From Haloarcula marismortui ATCC 43049 (lineage in GTDB: Archaea; Halobacteriota; Halobacteria; Halobacteriales; Haloarculaceae), in the NCBI RefSeq assembly GCF_000011085.1, contig NC_006396.1, positions 2,108,001 to 2,172,000 of the forward strand: a stretch of DNA of 64,000 bases, written 5' to 3'. Of this stretch, positions 44,334 to 54,151 are shown one piece after another. Made by a program: the position numbers and the translations under genes. How positions within the stretch are numbered: the stretch's first letter is position 1; each line of letters begins with the position of its first letter. A model generated the notes under the pieces. The model saw nothing but the letters and a program-made list of their open reading frames with translations, ran no database searches and was not told the origin of the DNA.

Positions 44334-46520
44334 TTAGAAGTAGTCGATGGCCGGGTTCAGTTCCTGCTTCATCCCCTTGCGCTCTCGGATCTCGCTGATC
44401 TTGTCGGGCTGGAGATTGTCGGCAAGGACCTGGAAGCCGGCGTTTTCGGTGTTCCAGGAGGCACGGCCCTCGGTCGCGGAGCGGATGTCGGAGGAGAAGC
44501 CGATCATCTCGTCAACCGGGGCGACGCCTTCGACGACCATCAGGTCGCCTTCCTGGTACATGTCGTCGACGCGGCCACGGCGACCCTGAATCTCGCCGCT
44601 CGCAGCGCCCATGTGGTCGTTGGGCACGTCGATGCGGACCTGCTGAATCGGCTCCAGCAGCTTGATGCTGGCGTCAATGAGGGAGTTGTGCACAGCCTCG
44701 CGGACGGCCGGGATAACCTGGGCCGGACCGCGGTGGATGGCGTCCTCGTGGAGGCGGGCGTCGTGGAGACGGATGAGCGACCCCTGGACCGGCTCGGACG
44801 CGAGCGGACCGTCGTCGAGGGCCTCTTCGAGACCTTCGATGACGAGCTCCATCGTCTCGTTGAGGTGCTGGATACCCTTCGTCTCATCAAGCAGGATGTT
44901 GGTCCCGTGGATGTGCTCGATGTTCTGGGAGTCGTCCTTGTCCATACCGGCCTCCTGCAGCGCTTCACGGCGCTCCAGTTCCGGCATGTCCATCGACGCC
45001 TCGCCCATCTTGATCGTCTCGACGATGTCCTCGCCGAGCGGCTCGATGCTGATGTAGAAGCGGTTGTGGTTGTTTGGCGACCGACCTTCGACTTCGCGGC
45101 TGTCTTCCTGCGGGGCCTCGCGGTAGACAACAATCGGCTCACCGGTGTTGATCGGGATGCCCTGATTGCGCTCGATACGCTGACCGATGACTTCTAGGTG
45201 GAGTTCACCCTGCCCGGAGATGAGGTGCTCGCCGGTATCCTCGTTAATTTCGACCTGAATGGTCGGGTCTTCCTTGGCGACCTGCTGGAGCGTCTCGATG
45301 AGCTTCGGCAGGTCGTCCATGTTCTGTGCCTCGACGGACTTCGTGATGACCGGCTCCGAGATGTGCTCGATGGACTCGAACGGCGTCATCTCCTCGCTTG
45401 AGACGGTGGAGCCAGCGATGGCGTCCTTGAGGCCCGTGACGGCGGCGATATTTCCGGCGGGGACGCGGTCGACTTCCTCGCGCTCGCCACCCATGTAGAT
45501 GCCGACGCTCTGGATGCGGTTCTTGCCCGCAGTCCCGGAGACGTACAGCTCCTGACCCTTCTCCAGCGTGCCGGAGAAGACACGCCCGGCGGCGATTTCG
45601 CCGGCGTGAGGGTCGACACCGATGTCAGTAACCATCAGGACGACTTCGCCGTCCTCGTTGACCAGCCGCATGTCGTCAGCGAGCTGGGATTCGGCGTCAC
45701 CACGCCAGATACGCGGAACGCGCATCGGCTGGGCGTCGACAGGGTTGGGGAAGTGCTCACACACCATGTCGAGCACCACGTCGGACAGCGGCGTGCGCTC
45801 GTGGAGTTCCTGGCGGTTGTCCGCACGTTCGAGCTCCATGATTTCGCCGAAGTCCATGCCGGTCCGCTGCATCGACGGCATCGAGACACCCCACTTGTAC
45901 AGCGCGGAGCCGAAGCCGACGGTCCCTTCCTCGACGGAGACCGTCCAGTCCTCGATGTCGTCCATCTCCTCGGTCATGCCGCGGATGAGGTCGTTGACGT
46001 CCTGGATGACCGCGAGCAGGCGCTTCTGCATCTCTTCAGGGCCTTCCTGAAGTTCGGAGATGAGGCGGTCGACCTTGTTGATGAACAGCGTCGGCTTGAC
46101 GCCCTCGCGGAGCGCCTGCCGGAGCACCGTCTCGGTTTGGGGCATCGCGCCCTCGACGGCGTCGACGACCACCAGCGCGCCGTCGACGGCACGCATCGCG
46201 CGGGTCACGTCGCCACCGAAGTCGACGTGGCCAGGGGTGTCGATAAGGTTGATGAGGTGGTTCTGGTCCTCGTACTCGTGGGTCATCGAAACGTTAGCCG
46301 CGTCGATGGTGATCCCACGTTCCTGTTCGTCTTCTTCGGTGTCCATCGCCAGCTGTTCGCCGGCAGTGTCGTCAGAAATCATGCCGGCACCGGCCAGCAG
46401 ATTGTCTGTCAGTGTCGTCTTTCCGTGATCGACGTGAGCAGCGATGGCGATGTTCCGGATGTGCTCCGGATCGTCCATCAGTGTCTCACATTCTTGGACG
46501 ATTTTCTTACGTCGGCCCAT
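44334..46520 (-). CDS. fusA: Translation elongation factor EF-2
   Basis: The 728-residue translocase GTPase starts [36 protein letters not shown]3 is [10 protein letters not shown] near 92 and G4 is NKVDRL near 146. The diphthamide-bearing loop HEDAIHRG is near 598. ATG 46520 is chosen; the extension to 46550 is hydrophobic and not conserved in the family. It stands apart from rps7, unlike the classic str order in which it follows rps7 directly. Confidence 0.97.
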   Translation of the reverse strand: MGRRKKIVQECETLMDDPEHIRNIAIAAHVDHGKTTLTDNLLAGAGMISDDTAGEQLAMDTEEDEQERGITIDAANVSMTHEYEDQNHLINLIDTPGHVDFGGDVTRAMRAVDGALVVVDAVEGAMPQTETVLRQALREGVKPTLFINKVDRLISELQEGPEEMQKRLLAVIQDVNDLIRGMTEEMDDIEDWTVSVEEGTVGFGSALYKWGVSMPSMQRTGMDFGEIMELERADNRQELHERTPLSDVVLDMVCEHFPNPVDAQPMRVPRIWRGDAESQLADDMRLVNEDGEVVLMVTDIGVDPHAGEIAAGRVFSGTLEKGQELYVSGTAGKNRIQSVGIYMGGEREEVDRVPAGNIAAVTGLKDAIAGSTVSSEEMTPFESIEHISEPVITKSVEAQNMDDLPKLIETLQQVAKEDPTIQVEINEDTGEHLISGQGELHLEVIGQRIERNQGIPINTGEPIVVYREAPQEDSREVEGRSPNNHNRFYISIEPLGEDIVETIKMGEASMDMPELERREALQEAGMDKDDSQNIEHIHGTNILLDETKGIQHLNETMELVIEGLEEALDDGPLASEPVQGSLIRLHDARLHEDAIHRGPAQVIPAVREAVHNSLIDASIKLLEPIQQVRIDVPNDHMGAASGEIQGRRGRVDDMYQEGDLMVVEGVAPVDEMIGFSSDIRSATEGRASWNTENAGFQVLADNLQPDKISEIRERKGMKQELNPAIDYF

Positions 46521-46723
46521 TATACAGCTTTCTATCAACAGCAGGGTCAAAAGGATAGTGTTTCACTACGGCCGTGACCGCTCGAAATTCGGCCGTTCGC
46601 GTGGCATGGTCTGGCATTCCGGCCCGTCGGTAGCCAGAGAGGTATGCGCAGCGATTATAATTATTTGCAGGCAGATGAGTAATGATTGCAAAGGTATTAG
46701 CGCCAGCCAGCAGACGGGAGCGT

Positions 46724-47917
46724 ATGACTCGACGTCCACACCTCGACACAATCGCAGTCGATACTGAGACGACGTCAGCAGCAGGGGATGTCACGCTCCC
46801 GATACATCTCTCCTCGACCTACGAACTGGCCGGGCTCGACACGGACCTGTCTCTAGAAGACATCAACCCCGGGGACGGGGAGTTTCTCTACTCGCGGCTG
46901 TCGAACCCGACACGACACGGCCTCGAACAGGAGTTAGCCGCGCTCGAAGGCGGCGAGCGGGCCTATGCGTTCAGTTCGGGGACAGCAGCCGTTGCAACAG
47001 CGGTGCTCTCACTGGTCGAGCCGGGCGACCATGTCGTTGCGTTTGATGACCTGTACGCGGGCACGCGCCGGATGTTCGAAACGCTGTTCCGGGACCAGCT
47101 TGGTGTCGACGTGGAGTTCGTCGATGCGACTGATGCCGACGCTGTAGCGGCCGCGATGACGCCGGCAACAGAGCTAGTCTGGGTCGAGACACCAACGAAC
47201 CCACGCATCAAACTGTGTGATATCGATGCGATTGCGGCCGTCGCCGCCGACTACGACGCGACGGTCGGGGTCGACAACACCTTCGCGAGTCCGTACTTCC
47301 AACAGCCGCTGTCGCTCGGTGCGGACCTCGTGGTCCACAGCACAACGAAGTACCTCAACGGCCACAGCGATGCTGTTGGCGGCGCATTGATTACCGACGA
47401 CCCCGAGGTCGCCGAGCGGGTAGAGTTCCGCCAGCAAATCGCCCTCGGGAATATGCTCGCCCCGTTCGACAGCTATCTCATCTCGCGGGGCATCAAAACG
47501 CTGGGCGTTCGGATGACTCGCCACGAGAACAACGCCATGGCCCTTGCGCAGTACCTCGACGACCACGAGCACGTCGAAACGGTCCACTACCCAGGGTTAG
47601 AGAGCCACCCGCAGCACGACCTCGCTCGCGAGCAGATGCAGGGCTTTGGCGGCGTGCTCTCGTTCGAACTGGCCGGAGACATGGCCGACGCAAAACAATT
47701 TCTCGAAGCTCTAGAGACGGTGACGCTGGCAGTCAGCCTTGGCGGCGTCGAAAGCCTGGCGGAGCTTCCGGCGGCGATGACGCACGAACCGCTCTCACCG
47801 GCGGCGCGGGACGAACTCGGCATCTCTGATACGCTCATCCGCCTTTCAGTCGGTATCGAGGATGTCGAGGACCTCCGGGCGGATCTGGAGCGCGGTTTCG
47901 CGGCGCTTGAGTCCTGA
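46724..47917 (+). CDS. Cys/Met metabolism PLP-dependent enzyme (cystathionine gamma-synthase type)
   Basis: The 397-residue fold-type I PLP enzyme shows YSRLSNPTRHGLEQELAALEGGERAYAFSSGTAA and the DNTFASPYFQQPLSLGADLVVHSTTKYLNGHSDAVGG region with the cofactor-binding Lys in TTKY. The C-terminus SLGGVESLAELPAAMTHEPL and IRLSVGIEDVEDL is typical. Members act as cystathionine gamma-synthase, gamma-lyase or sulfhydrylase; motif reading cannot separate these. hom is about 5 kb away, so a methionine role fits. ATG 46724 is preferred to 46682. Confidence 0.88.
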   Translation: MTRRPHLDTIAVDTETTSAAGDVTLPIHLSSTYELAGLDTDLSLEDINPGDGEFLYSRLSNPTRHGLEQELAALEGGERAYAFSSGTAAVATAVLSLVEPGDHVVAFDDLYAGTRRMFETLFRDQLGVDVEFVDATDADAVAAAMTPATELVWVETPTNPRIKLCDIDAIAAVAADYDATVGVDNTFASPYFQQPLSLGADLVVHSTTKYLNGHSDAVGGALITDDPEVAERVEFRQQIALGNMLAPFDSYLISRGIKTLGVRMTRHENNAMALAQYLDDHEHVETVHYPGLESHPQHDLAREQMQGFGGVLSFELAGDMADAKQFLEALETVTLAVSLGGVESLAELPAAMTHEPLSPAARDELGISDTLIRLSVGIEDVEDLRADLERGFAALES

Positions 47918-47983
47918 GCGCTGCGTGCGAACGCTGCCCCCACCCGTGGATTAATAGCTCTGTGGCCCATGAGAAAGTGACAC

Positions 47984-48778
47984 ATGGACGTGCACGTGCA
48001 GGGTGGGCCGGCCGAACCGTTTCTCGGAGCGAGGGACCTCTTCTCGACGGAACACGACCTGAAACGACCAGTGACAGTCCGGGTCCGGGAGGACCCTGAT
48101 GAACGTACCCGCGTCAGCCACAGCGACGACGCCCACCGGCTGACAATCTCCCGTCAGGCCGCGACGAGCGCGATGGCCCGCGAGCTGGCGTTACACGAGT
48201 ACGCACACATGCACCACCACGAATGCGGGCATCCATCGCACACACAATCGACGCGAGAAGCCATCTACCTCGCGCTGGCAGGGCGTTCGGTCGAACAGCG
48301 AAAGCTCACGCACTGTTACCAGATCGCCAACCACATGAAAGACGTCTACGCCGACGATATCTGGATGCCAGTGGTGCCCGGCGACAAACTGGTGCCGTTT
48401 CTGGAAGCCAGCCTCGCGGCTGCCGTCGCGGACCGGCCCGGCGACCCACCGACGTGGGACCGCTCGACATCGTCAACCCGGGTGCGACAGCCAAGCGAAC
48501 CGGCCGCGCGGCTGACGCCCGCTGCAGACCCGGATATCACGGCCGTCAACGCAGCGTTCGCCCTTGCGCTGTGTGAACGCCACGACCTGGTCGAGACAGA
48601 CCACCGGCTGTACGACCTCGCCCATGCCGCGGCCCAGGACGCCGAATCAGTCGATCTGACGGAGTTCAAGCGCCACTTCGCAGCACTCTCGCCCGAGCCA
48701 GATGAGTCCGAGTTCCGGAAGGCGCTCGTCGACGTGACTCGCGCATACGCTGGCGGCGGCAGCCGCGCAGCAGACTGA
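47984..48778 (+). CDS. DUF5781-type protein with HExxH motif
   Basis: The 264-residue soluble protein has RELALHEYAHMHHHECGHPSHTQSTREAIYLALAG near residue 65-100, containing HEYAH plus extra histidines: a possible zinc-metallopeptidase site. The rest is helical and acidic (AVNAAFALALCERHDLVETDHRLYDLAHAAA). It matches the haloarchaeal DUF5781 group. Activity is untested. It follows the PLP enzyme by 66 bp. Confidence 0.75.
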   Translation: MDVHVQGGPAEPFLGARDLFSTEHDLKRPVTVRVREDPDERTRVSHSDDAHRLTISRQAATSAMARELALHEYAHMHHHECGHPSHTQSTREAIYLALAGRSVEQRKLTHCYQIANHMKDVYADDIWMPVVPGDKLVPFLEASLAAAVADRPGDPPTWDRSTSSTRVRQPSEPAARLTPAADPDITAVNAAFALALCERHDLVETDHRLYDLAHAAAQDAESVDLTEFKRHFAALSPEPDESEFRKALVDVTRAYAGGGSRAAD

Positions 48779-48931
48779 AGCCGAATATCCCTGTCCTATC
48801 GGGTCGCTGACGGTCCGTTGTTGTCACACACAGGTGACGCTCTCGTCATCATTGACTGCAGGCTTCGCTCACGCGCAAACGTAGAGTAGCGGGCAGAACT
48901 GTTTTTGCGTGGACTTGTGAACTAGTTGACT

Positions 48932-51900
48932 ATGACCGAGGCGCTTCGTGGTCGGCATCTCGGCGGGGGTACCGATGTTGTCGGCGACCGAATTCGGGTA
49001 CTACACATCGATGACGACCCCGACTTCGTGGCTGTCGCAGCGGATTCTCTAGAGGCCGCGGACGACCGAATCTCCGTTGAAACCGCGACTAGCGCACGAG
49101 ACGGGCTCGACCGGCTCGCCCAGAACGGGTTCGATGCTGTCGTCTCCGACTACGATATGCCCAAGATGAACGGCGTCGAACTGCTCGATGCGATTCGGGA
49201 GACAAACCCGGATCTACCGTTCATTCTGTTCACCGGCAAAGGGAGCGAAGAGGTAGCCAGCGAAGCCATCTCGGTGGGCGTAACCGACTATTTGCAGAAG
49301 TCGTTCGGTGTCGAGGTGTACGAACTGCTGGCGAACCGCATCGAAAACGCGGTCTCCGAGTATCGCGCGAAGCAACAGGCCGCCAAGTCAGAGCGCCGCG
49401 TCCGCGAACTCACGGAAGCGACCAACGATATCCTCTGGGAGTTCACAGCCGACCTGAGCGAGGTTCTTGTCATCAACTCCGCCTACGAGGACATCTGGGG
49501 ACGGTCAGTCGCCAAGCTCCGGGAGAACCCCCACGACTTCCTGAACGGTATCCATCCCGAGGACCGCGAACTGATGAAAGACACGATGCAGAGCCTCATG
49601 GACGGCGAGTCGGCTGACGTCGAGTGCCGTGTCAACGCAACAGAGGAGTATCAACGGTGGGTCTGGATACAGGGCGAGCCGATCACGAACGATGCCGGCG
49701 AGACAGTTCGCGTGGCCGGATTCGCTCGTGACATCACCGAGCGTCGGAACCACGAGCGCGAACTCGAAGCCACCAAGAACCAGCTCACTGAGCACAACCA
49801 GACGCTCCGGAAGCTCTACGAGATCAGCGCCGACCCCGACGCCTCGTTTGAAGAGAAGATACAGGCGGTTTTGGACCTCGGTCGGGAGCGCCTTGGGACC
49901 GCTGGCGCGTTCCTGTCCGCGAACGATACTGACCGCGACGAGTTCACCGTCCGCTATGCGAGCGGGAGCGACGAACGGCTCAAGCCAGGAACCGTCACAC
50001 CGCTGTCGGAGGCGTACTGCCGGAAGATGATTGACACAGGGAGCGTCATGGCAATCGCGGAAGCGTCCGAAGAGGGGTGGGCCTCGGACCCGGCATACGA
50101 CCGCTGGGAATACGAGACGTACATCAGCAGCGAGGTCCGTGTCTGTAACGCGCATTCAGGGACGCTCTGTTTCGTCGACCGCTCACCCCGAAAGAGCCCA
50201 TTCACAGAGGAGGAGAAGACGTTCGTCCATCTCGCAACGCAGTGGGTGAGCTACGAACTCGAACGCCAGCAGCGCGAGCAGCGCCTCGAACGATACAAGG
50301 AGTACACCGACGAGATGCTGGATGCCATCGACGACGTGTTCTACGTCCTCGACAGCGACGGCTGCTTCCGGCGCTGGAACGAGAGTCTGCTAAACGTGAC
50401 CGGTTACTCAGCCGCGGAAGTAGCCGGGACTCACGGTGCCGAGTTCTTCCCAGAGGAGTATCGAGACCTCGTTTCGGCCGCTATCGAATCGGTGTTTGAG
50501 GGCGGGACCACCCGCGTGGAAGTGCCGTTTATAACGAAATCGGGGGACCAGATCCCGCACGAATTCACGGCGACCCGTGTCGAGGACCCCGACGGGAATC
50601 CGATGCTCGCCGGCATCGGCCGAGACATCACTGAACGGCAGGCACGCGAACAGGAACTTACGCGGACGAAGGAACTTCTCGGCCAGGCTCAGCGAATCGC
50701 AAGCGTCGGCGGTTGGGAGGTAGACGTGACGAGCGACCCCCCCGAAATGACGGTAACAAGCGAGTTTTACCGGATACACGGGCTGACGCCGGACGACGAA
50801 CTGAGAATCGACTCTATCATCGATCTGTACCACCCCGACGACAGGGAAACTGTCAGGACTGAGTTCCATCGGGCGATAGAAACGGCCGAGGGGTACGACA
50901 TGGAGGTGCGTATCGGCGACGGCGACCACTACCGATGGGTTCGCGCGCTGTGTAAACCGGTCACCGAGAACGGCGACGTTGTCAAACTCCGGGGCTCTGT
51001 CCAGGACATCACCGACCGAAAGCTCCGGGAGCGCGAACTTGAGGGCGCGCGCGAACGAATGGAGATCGCGCTAGAGACGACCAAGACGGTCGTCTGGGAC
51101 CGAGAGTTCGAGTCCGGCGACCTGGCGTACTACCCCGGGTCCGAGACGCTGTATGGCACTGACATCGAGTCGCTGGACGAGTTTTTACCGCTGGTCCATC
51201 CCGAGGATCAGGCGGAGGTGGCGACCCGCATCGAATCGGCGGCCGAGACCGGAATGTACGAAGCCGAGTTCCGGATCATCCGTGACGGCGAGGTTCGCTG
51301 GATGGAGGCGAAAGGGCGCGTCGAATCCGATAGCGACGGGACACCGGTTCGGGCACTCGGTATCGACCGTGACATCACCGAGCGCAAGCGCCGCGAACAG
51401 GAACTGGAGGAGACCAACGAGCGCCTCGAAGAGTTCACCAGCATCGTCAGCCACGACCTCAGGAACCCGCTATCTGTCGCCGAGGGACGCATCGAACTGG
51501 CCCAGCAGGAATACGACAGTGAGCACCTCGACAGCGCCAGCGACGCACTCGCGCGGATGCGGACGCTCATCGACGACCTGCTCGCGGCTGCACGCGACGA
51601 GCAGTCGGCGGTTGACACCGGCGTAGTGGCGCTCTCGGATGCGGCCGAGCAGTGCTGGCACAACGTCGAAACCAACGAGGCCGAACTCACTGTCGAGACG
51701 GACGCCATCGTTCGTGCCGACAGGAGCCGATTAGAACAACTGCTCGAGAACCTGTTCAGCAACAGTGTGGAGCATGGCTCCACAAGCAGTCGGCCGGGGG
51801 CCGACGACAGCGTGGAACACGGCGGCAACGACGTGACCGTCACGCTCGGCGATCTTGACGACGGCTTCTACGTCGAGGACAACGGCGAGGGTATCGACGA

Positions 51901-52075
51901 GGAAGACCGGTCGCGCGCGTTCGAGACCGGATACTCGACGTCGGACGCCGGAACTGGATTCGGGCTCTGGATCGTCGCGGAGATCGCCGACGCCCACGAC
52001 TGGACGGTGACCATCGGCGAGAGTAGCGAGGGCGGCGCACGGTTCGAAATTACCGGTGTCGATATCGTCGAGTGA
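48932..52075 (+). CDS. Receiver-multi-PAS-GAF histidine kinase
   Basis: The roughly 1,047-residue soluble sensor starts with a receiver domain (about 20-140: VLHIDDDPDF, VSDYDMPKMNG, DYLQKSFG). It is followed by a PAS (about 155-275), a GAF (about 290-450), three further PAS/PAC units (about 450-575, 585-710, 705-830; the repeated D-I-T-E/D-R motif ends each) and HisKA with VSHDLRNPLSVAEGRIEL near 842. The HATPase has EDNGEGIDEEDRSRAFETGYSTSDAGTGFGLWIV. Design and C-terminal tail (EITGVDIV) match the gene at 1606, so they are paralogues. TTG 48926 is an alternative start. Confidence 0.9.
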   Translation: MTEALRGRHLGGGTDVVGDRIRVLHIDDDPDFVAVAADSLEAADDRISVETATSARDGLDRLAQNGFDAVVSDYDMPKMNGVELLDAIRETNPDLPFILFTGKGSEEVASEAISVGVTDYLQKSFGVEVYELLANRIENAVSEYRAKQQAAKSERRVRELTEATNDILWEFTADLSEVLVINSAYEDIWGRSVAKLRENPHDFLNGIHPEDRELMKDTMQSLMDGESADVECRVNATEEYQRWVWIQGEPITNDAGETVRVAGFARDITERRNHERELEATKNQLTEHNQTLRKLYEISADPDASFEEKIQAVLDLGRERLGTAGAFLSANDTDRDEFTVRYASGSDERLKPGTVTPLSEAYCRKMIDTGSVMAIAEASEEGWASDPAYDRWEYETYISSEVRVCNAHSGTLCFVDRSPRKSPFTEEEKTFVHLATQWVSYELERQQREQRLERYKEYTDEMLDAIDDVFYVLDSDGCFRRWNESLLNVTGYSAAEVAGTHGAEFFPEEYRDLVSAAIESVFEGGTTRVEVPFITKSGDQIPHEFTATRVEDPDGNPMLAGIGRDITERQAREQELTRTKELLGQAQRIASVGGWEVDVTSDPPEMTVTSEFYRIHGLTPDDELRIDSIIDLYHPDDRETVRTEFHRAIETAEGYDMEVRIGDGDHYRWVRALCKPVTENGDVVKLRGSVQDITDRKLRERELEGARERMEIALETTKTVVWDREFESGDLAYYPGSETLYGTDIESLDEFLPLVHPEDQAEVATRIESAAETGMYEAEFRIIRDGEVRWMEAKGRVESDSDGTPVRALGIDRDITERKRREQELEETNERLEEFTSIVSHDLRNPLSVAEGRIELAQQEYDSEHLDSASDALARMRTLIDDLLAAARDEQSAVDTGVVALSDAAEQCWHNVETNEAELTVETDAIVRADRSRLEQLLENLFSNSVEHGSTSSRPGADDSVEHGGNDVTVTLGDLDDGFYVEDNGEGIDEEDRSRAFETGYSTSDAGTGFGLWIVAEIADAHDWTVTIGESSEGGARFEITGVDIVE

Positions 52076-52090
52076 GAGAGTGTCGAACAG

Positions 52091-52801
52091 CTACATCGGA
52101 ATGAGCGGCGACGCCGCCAGCGCGATGCCGACGGCGAGCACCGGGTAGTCGCGTCGGTCAAAGGCAAGCGGCGGAAGTGTCGGGTTCCACGCGAAACAGC
52201 GAGCTCGCAGGGCGACAGAAAGCCGGTCCGAGCGGTCGAGCGTCCGTTCTAGCGACCGGACGGCGAGCAGCCGAGCGCGGTCCCGTAGCGGGCGAGCCTC
52301 GCCACCACGGGCGTGGATCGCGTCGCGCACCTCGCGAACGTCAGCGAGCACCAGCGGGAACAATCGGACGACGAGCGCCATCCCAATGCCGAGAATCTGG
52401 CCGGGTTTTCCGGGTATCAGACGCTGGACCGCCGCCCGCGTGTCCCGAACCGGCGTCGACGTGAGGTAGGCGGCGCTGACGAGCAACACCGGGAGGATGC
52501 GCCCGACGTGCAACGCCGAGCGCAGCGCCGGGTCGACTCGAAACCACGGTGGGCCAAGCGCTACGCCGGCGACGAACGGGGCCAGCGCCAGCACAGCAAG
52601 GACAACCCGATAGGAGCGCAGGACGGCCAGCGGCGAGAGTCGCGCCGCCGCGAGCGTGCCCAGCGCAAACGCGGTCGTCCCGATAAGCCACAGGAGCGTG
52701 GGGTGGGCGACAGCGGCAATAGCGAGCCCGAACTGGACCAGCAGCTTCGACCGCGGGTCCAGCCGATGCGCGAACGTCGAACCGGGCCGGTAGCTCAACA
52801 T
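52091..52801 (-). CDS. bioN: ECF transporter T subunit (biotin, BioN-like)
   Basis: The 236-residue membrane protein reads YRPGSTFAHRLDPRSKLLVQFGLAIAAVAHPTLLWL with further helices up to residue 130. Its cytoplasmic coupling region has AIHARGGEARPLRDRARLL and ALRARCF, the two Ala-Arg-x motifs that contact the ATPases. It overlaps the ATPase gene by seven bases and completes a biotin ECF set. Confidence 0.9.
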   Translation of the reverse strand: MLSYRPGSTFAHRLDPRSKLLVQFGLAIAAVAHPTLLWLIGTTAFALGTLAAARLSPLAVLRSYRVVLAVLALAPFVAGVALGPPWFRVDPALRSALHVGRILPVLLVSAAYLTSTPVRDTRAAVQRLIPGKPGQILGIGMALVVRLFPLVLADVREVRDAIHARGGEARPLRDRARLLAVRSLERTLDRSDRLSVALRARCFAWNPTLPPLAFDRRDYPVLAVGIALAASPLIPM

Positions 52802-53499
52802 CGCGGGTCTCGGATGCCGAGGTCCGGGAGGGCATCGAGCGCTTCGGCTGGCGACGCGTCGAGAACGACTTCCCCCGCGTGCAGCGCGACGAGACGGTCG
52901 GCCCGCTCGTGGAGGTCCCGGAGGTCGTGGGTGACGACGATGACGCCCGTGCCATCAGCGACCAGCGCATCGAGGTGGTCGAGTACTGACTTCCGTGCCG
53001 GCCAGTCGAGCCCGACGAGCGGTTCATCGAGCACGAGGTAGTCCGGCTCCATGGCGAGTGCCCCGGCAATGGCGACGCGGGCCTGCTCGCCGCCGGAGAG
53101 GGCGTCAATACGGCTCTCGGCGGCATCACCGAGGTCGACAGCGTCAAGCGCCGTTTCGACTCGGCGGTCGATTTCTGCCCTGTCGAGCCCAAGATTCTCC
53201 GGGCCGAAGGCCACGTCAGCCGCCACGGTCGCAGCAACGAACTGGTCGCGTGGGTGCTGGAACACCATCCCGATACGTGTCCGGGCGACGACGGGGTCGT
53301 CCGTCACGTCCGTCCCGTCGACGGTGACCGTTCCGGCGTCGGGGGTCAGCAGGGCGTTGAGATGCCGGACGAGCGTCGTCTTGCCGCTCCCGTTCGGGCC
53401 GACGAGCAGACAGTACTGGCCATCAGGTATCGACAGCGTGACCCCGTCAAGAACATCGACATCGCCGTACCGATAGCGCAGGTCGCTGACCTCGATCAT
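52795..53499 (-). CDS. bioM: ECF transporter ATPase (biotin, BioM-like)
   Basis: The 234-residue ABC ATPase has Walker A GPNGSGKTTLVRHL near 33, Q-loop GMVFQHPRDQF, signature LSGGEQARVAIAGAL near 135 and Walker B YLVLDEPLVGLD. It powers biotin uptake with BioY and BioN. Its ATG overlaps the bioY stop (ATGA), so the three are one operon. Confidence 0.93.
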   Translation of the reverse strand: MIEVSDLRYRYGDVDVLDGVTLSIPDGQYCLLVGPNGSGKTTLVRHLNALLTPDAGTVTVDGTDVTDDPVVARTRIGMVFQHPRDQFVAATVAADVAFGPENLGLDRAEIDRRVETALDAVDLGDAAESRIDALSGGEQARVAIAGALAMEPDYLVLDEPLVGLDWPARKSVLDHLDALVADGTGVIVVTHDLRDLHERADRLVALHAGEVVLDASPAEALDALPDLGIRDPRC

Positions 53500-54077
53500 C
53501 GACCGGCGAGATACCCACCCTGCACGATGGCGATCGCGATACCGAGCTTCAGGAGGTCAAGCGGAATGTACGGAGCCATGACAGCCGCGGCGCGAGCGAG
53601 CGGCAGTCCGGTGACCACTGCCAGCCACGGGATGCCGATAGCGTACACGACGGCGATTGCTGCGGCGAACGCGACGACCTGCACCGGAACAGAGAGGTCA
53701 GCGACCGGTTTCGGCGCTAGGCTCCGGTGTGCGATAGCGCCAGCGACGACCGCACCGACGAGGAAGCCGACGAGGAAGCCACCGGTCCCCTGCCCGGCGA
53801 TGACGTAGCCCAGGCCCGCGTTCGCGTTCGAGAACACCGGCGCGCCGGCGATACCGACAAGGACGTACAACAGCAGGGCAACGCCGCCCCACAGCGGCCC
53901 CAGTAGCAGGCCGGCGAAGAACATCCCGAAGGGCTGCAGCGAGAACGGCGGCAGCGTCCCCGGGAGCGGGATAGATATCTGTGCGAGCGCCGCGGTCAGC
54001 GCCGCGAGCAGCACCGCCTTCGTGAACAAGCCCACAGTGTCGTCATCAACAAGGTCGACGGATTGCTCTGTTGCCAT
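53496..54077 (-). CDS. bioY: Biotin-binding S component BioY
   Basis: The 193-residue integral membrane protein has about six helices and the BioY landmarks LPGTLPPFSLQPFGMFFAGLLLGPLWGGVALLLYVLVGIAGAPVF and GLGYVIAGQGTGGFLVGFLVGAVVAGAI. It captures biotin; the ATPase and T subunit follow immediately. It is first in the operon. Confidence 0.93.
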   Translation of the reverse strand: MATEQSVDLVDDDTVGLFTKAVLLAALTAALAQISIPLPGTLPPFSLQPFGMFFAGLLLGPLWGGVALLLYVLVGIAGAPVFSNANAGLGYVIAGQGTGGFLVGFLVGAVVAGAIAHRSLAPKPVADLSVPVQVVAFAAAIAVVYAIGIPWLAVVTGLPLARAAAVMAPYIPLDLLKLGIAIAIVQGGYLAGR

Positions 54078-54151
54078 GGGTCTCTCTCTCTCGTCAACCG
54101 AAATATAGCCAGTGGTTCACGGAGCGCGTTTCCGCTGGGCGCGCGCGTCGC

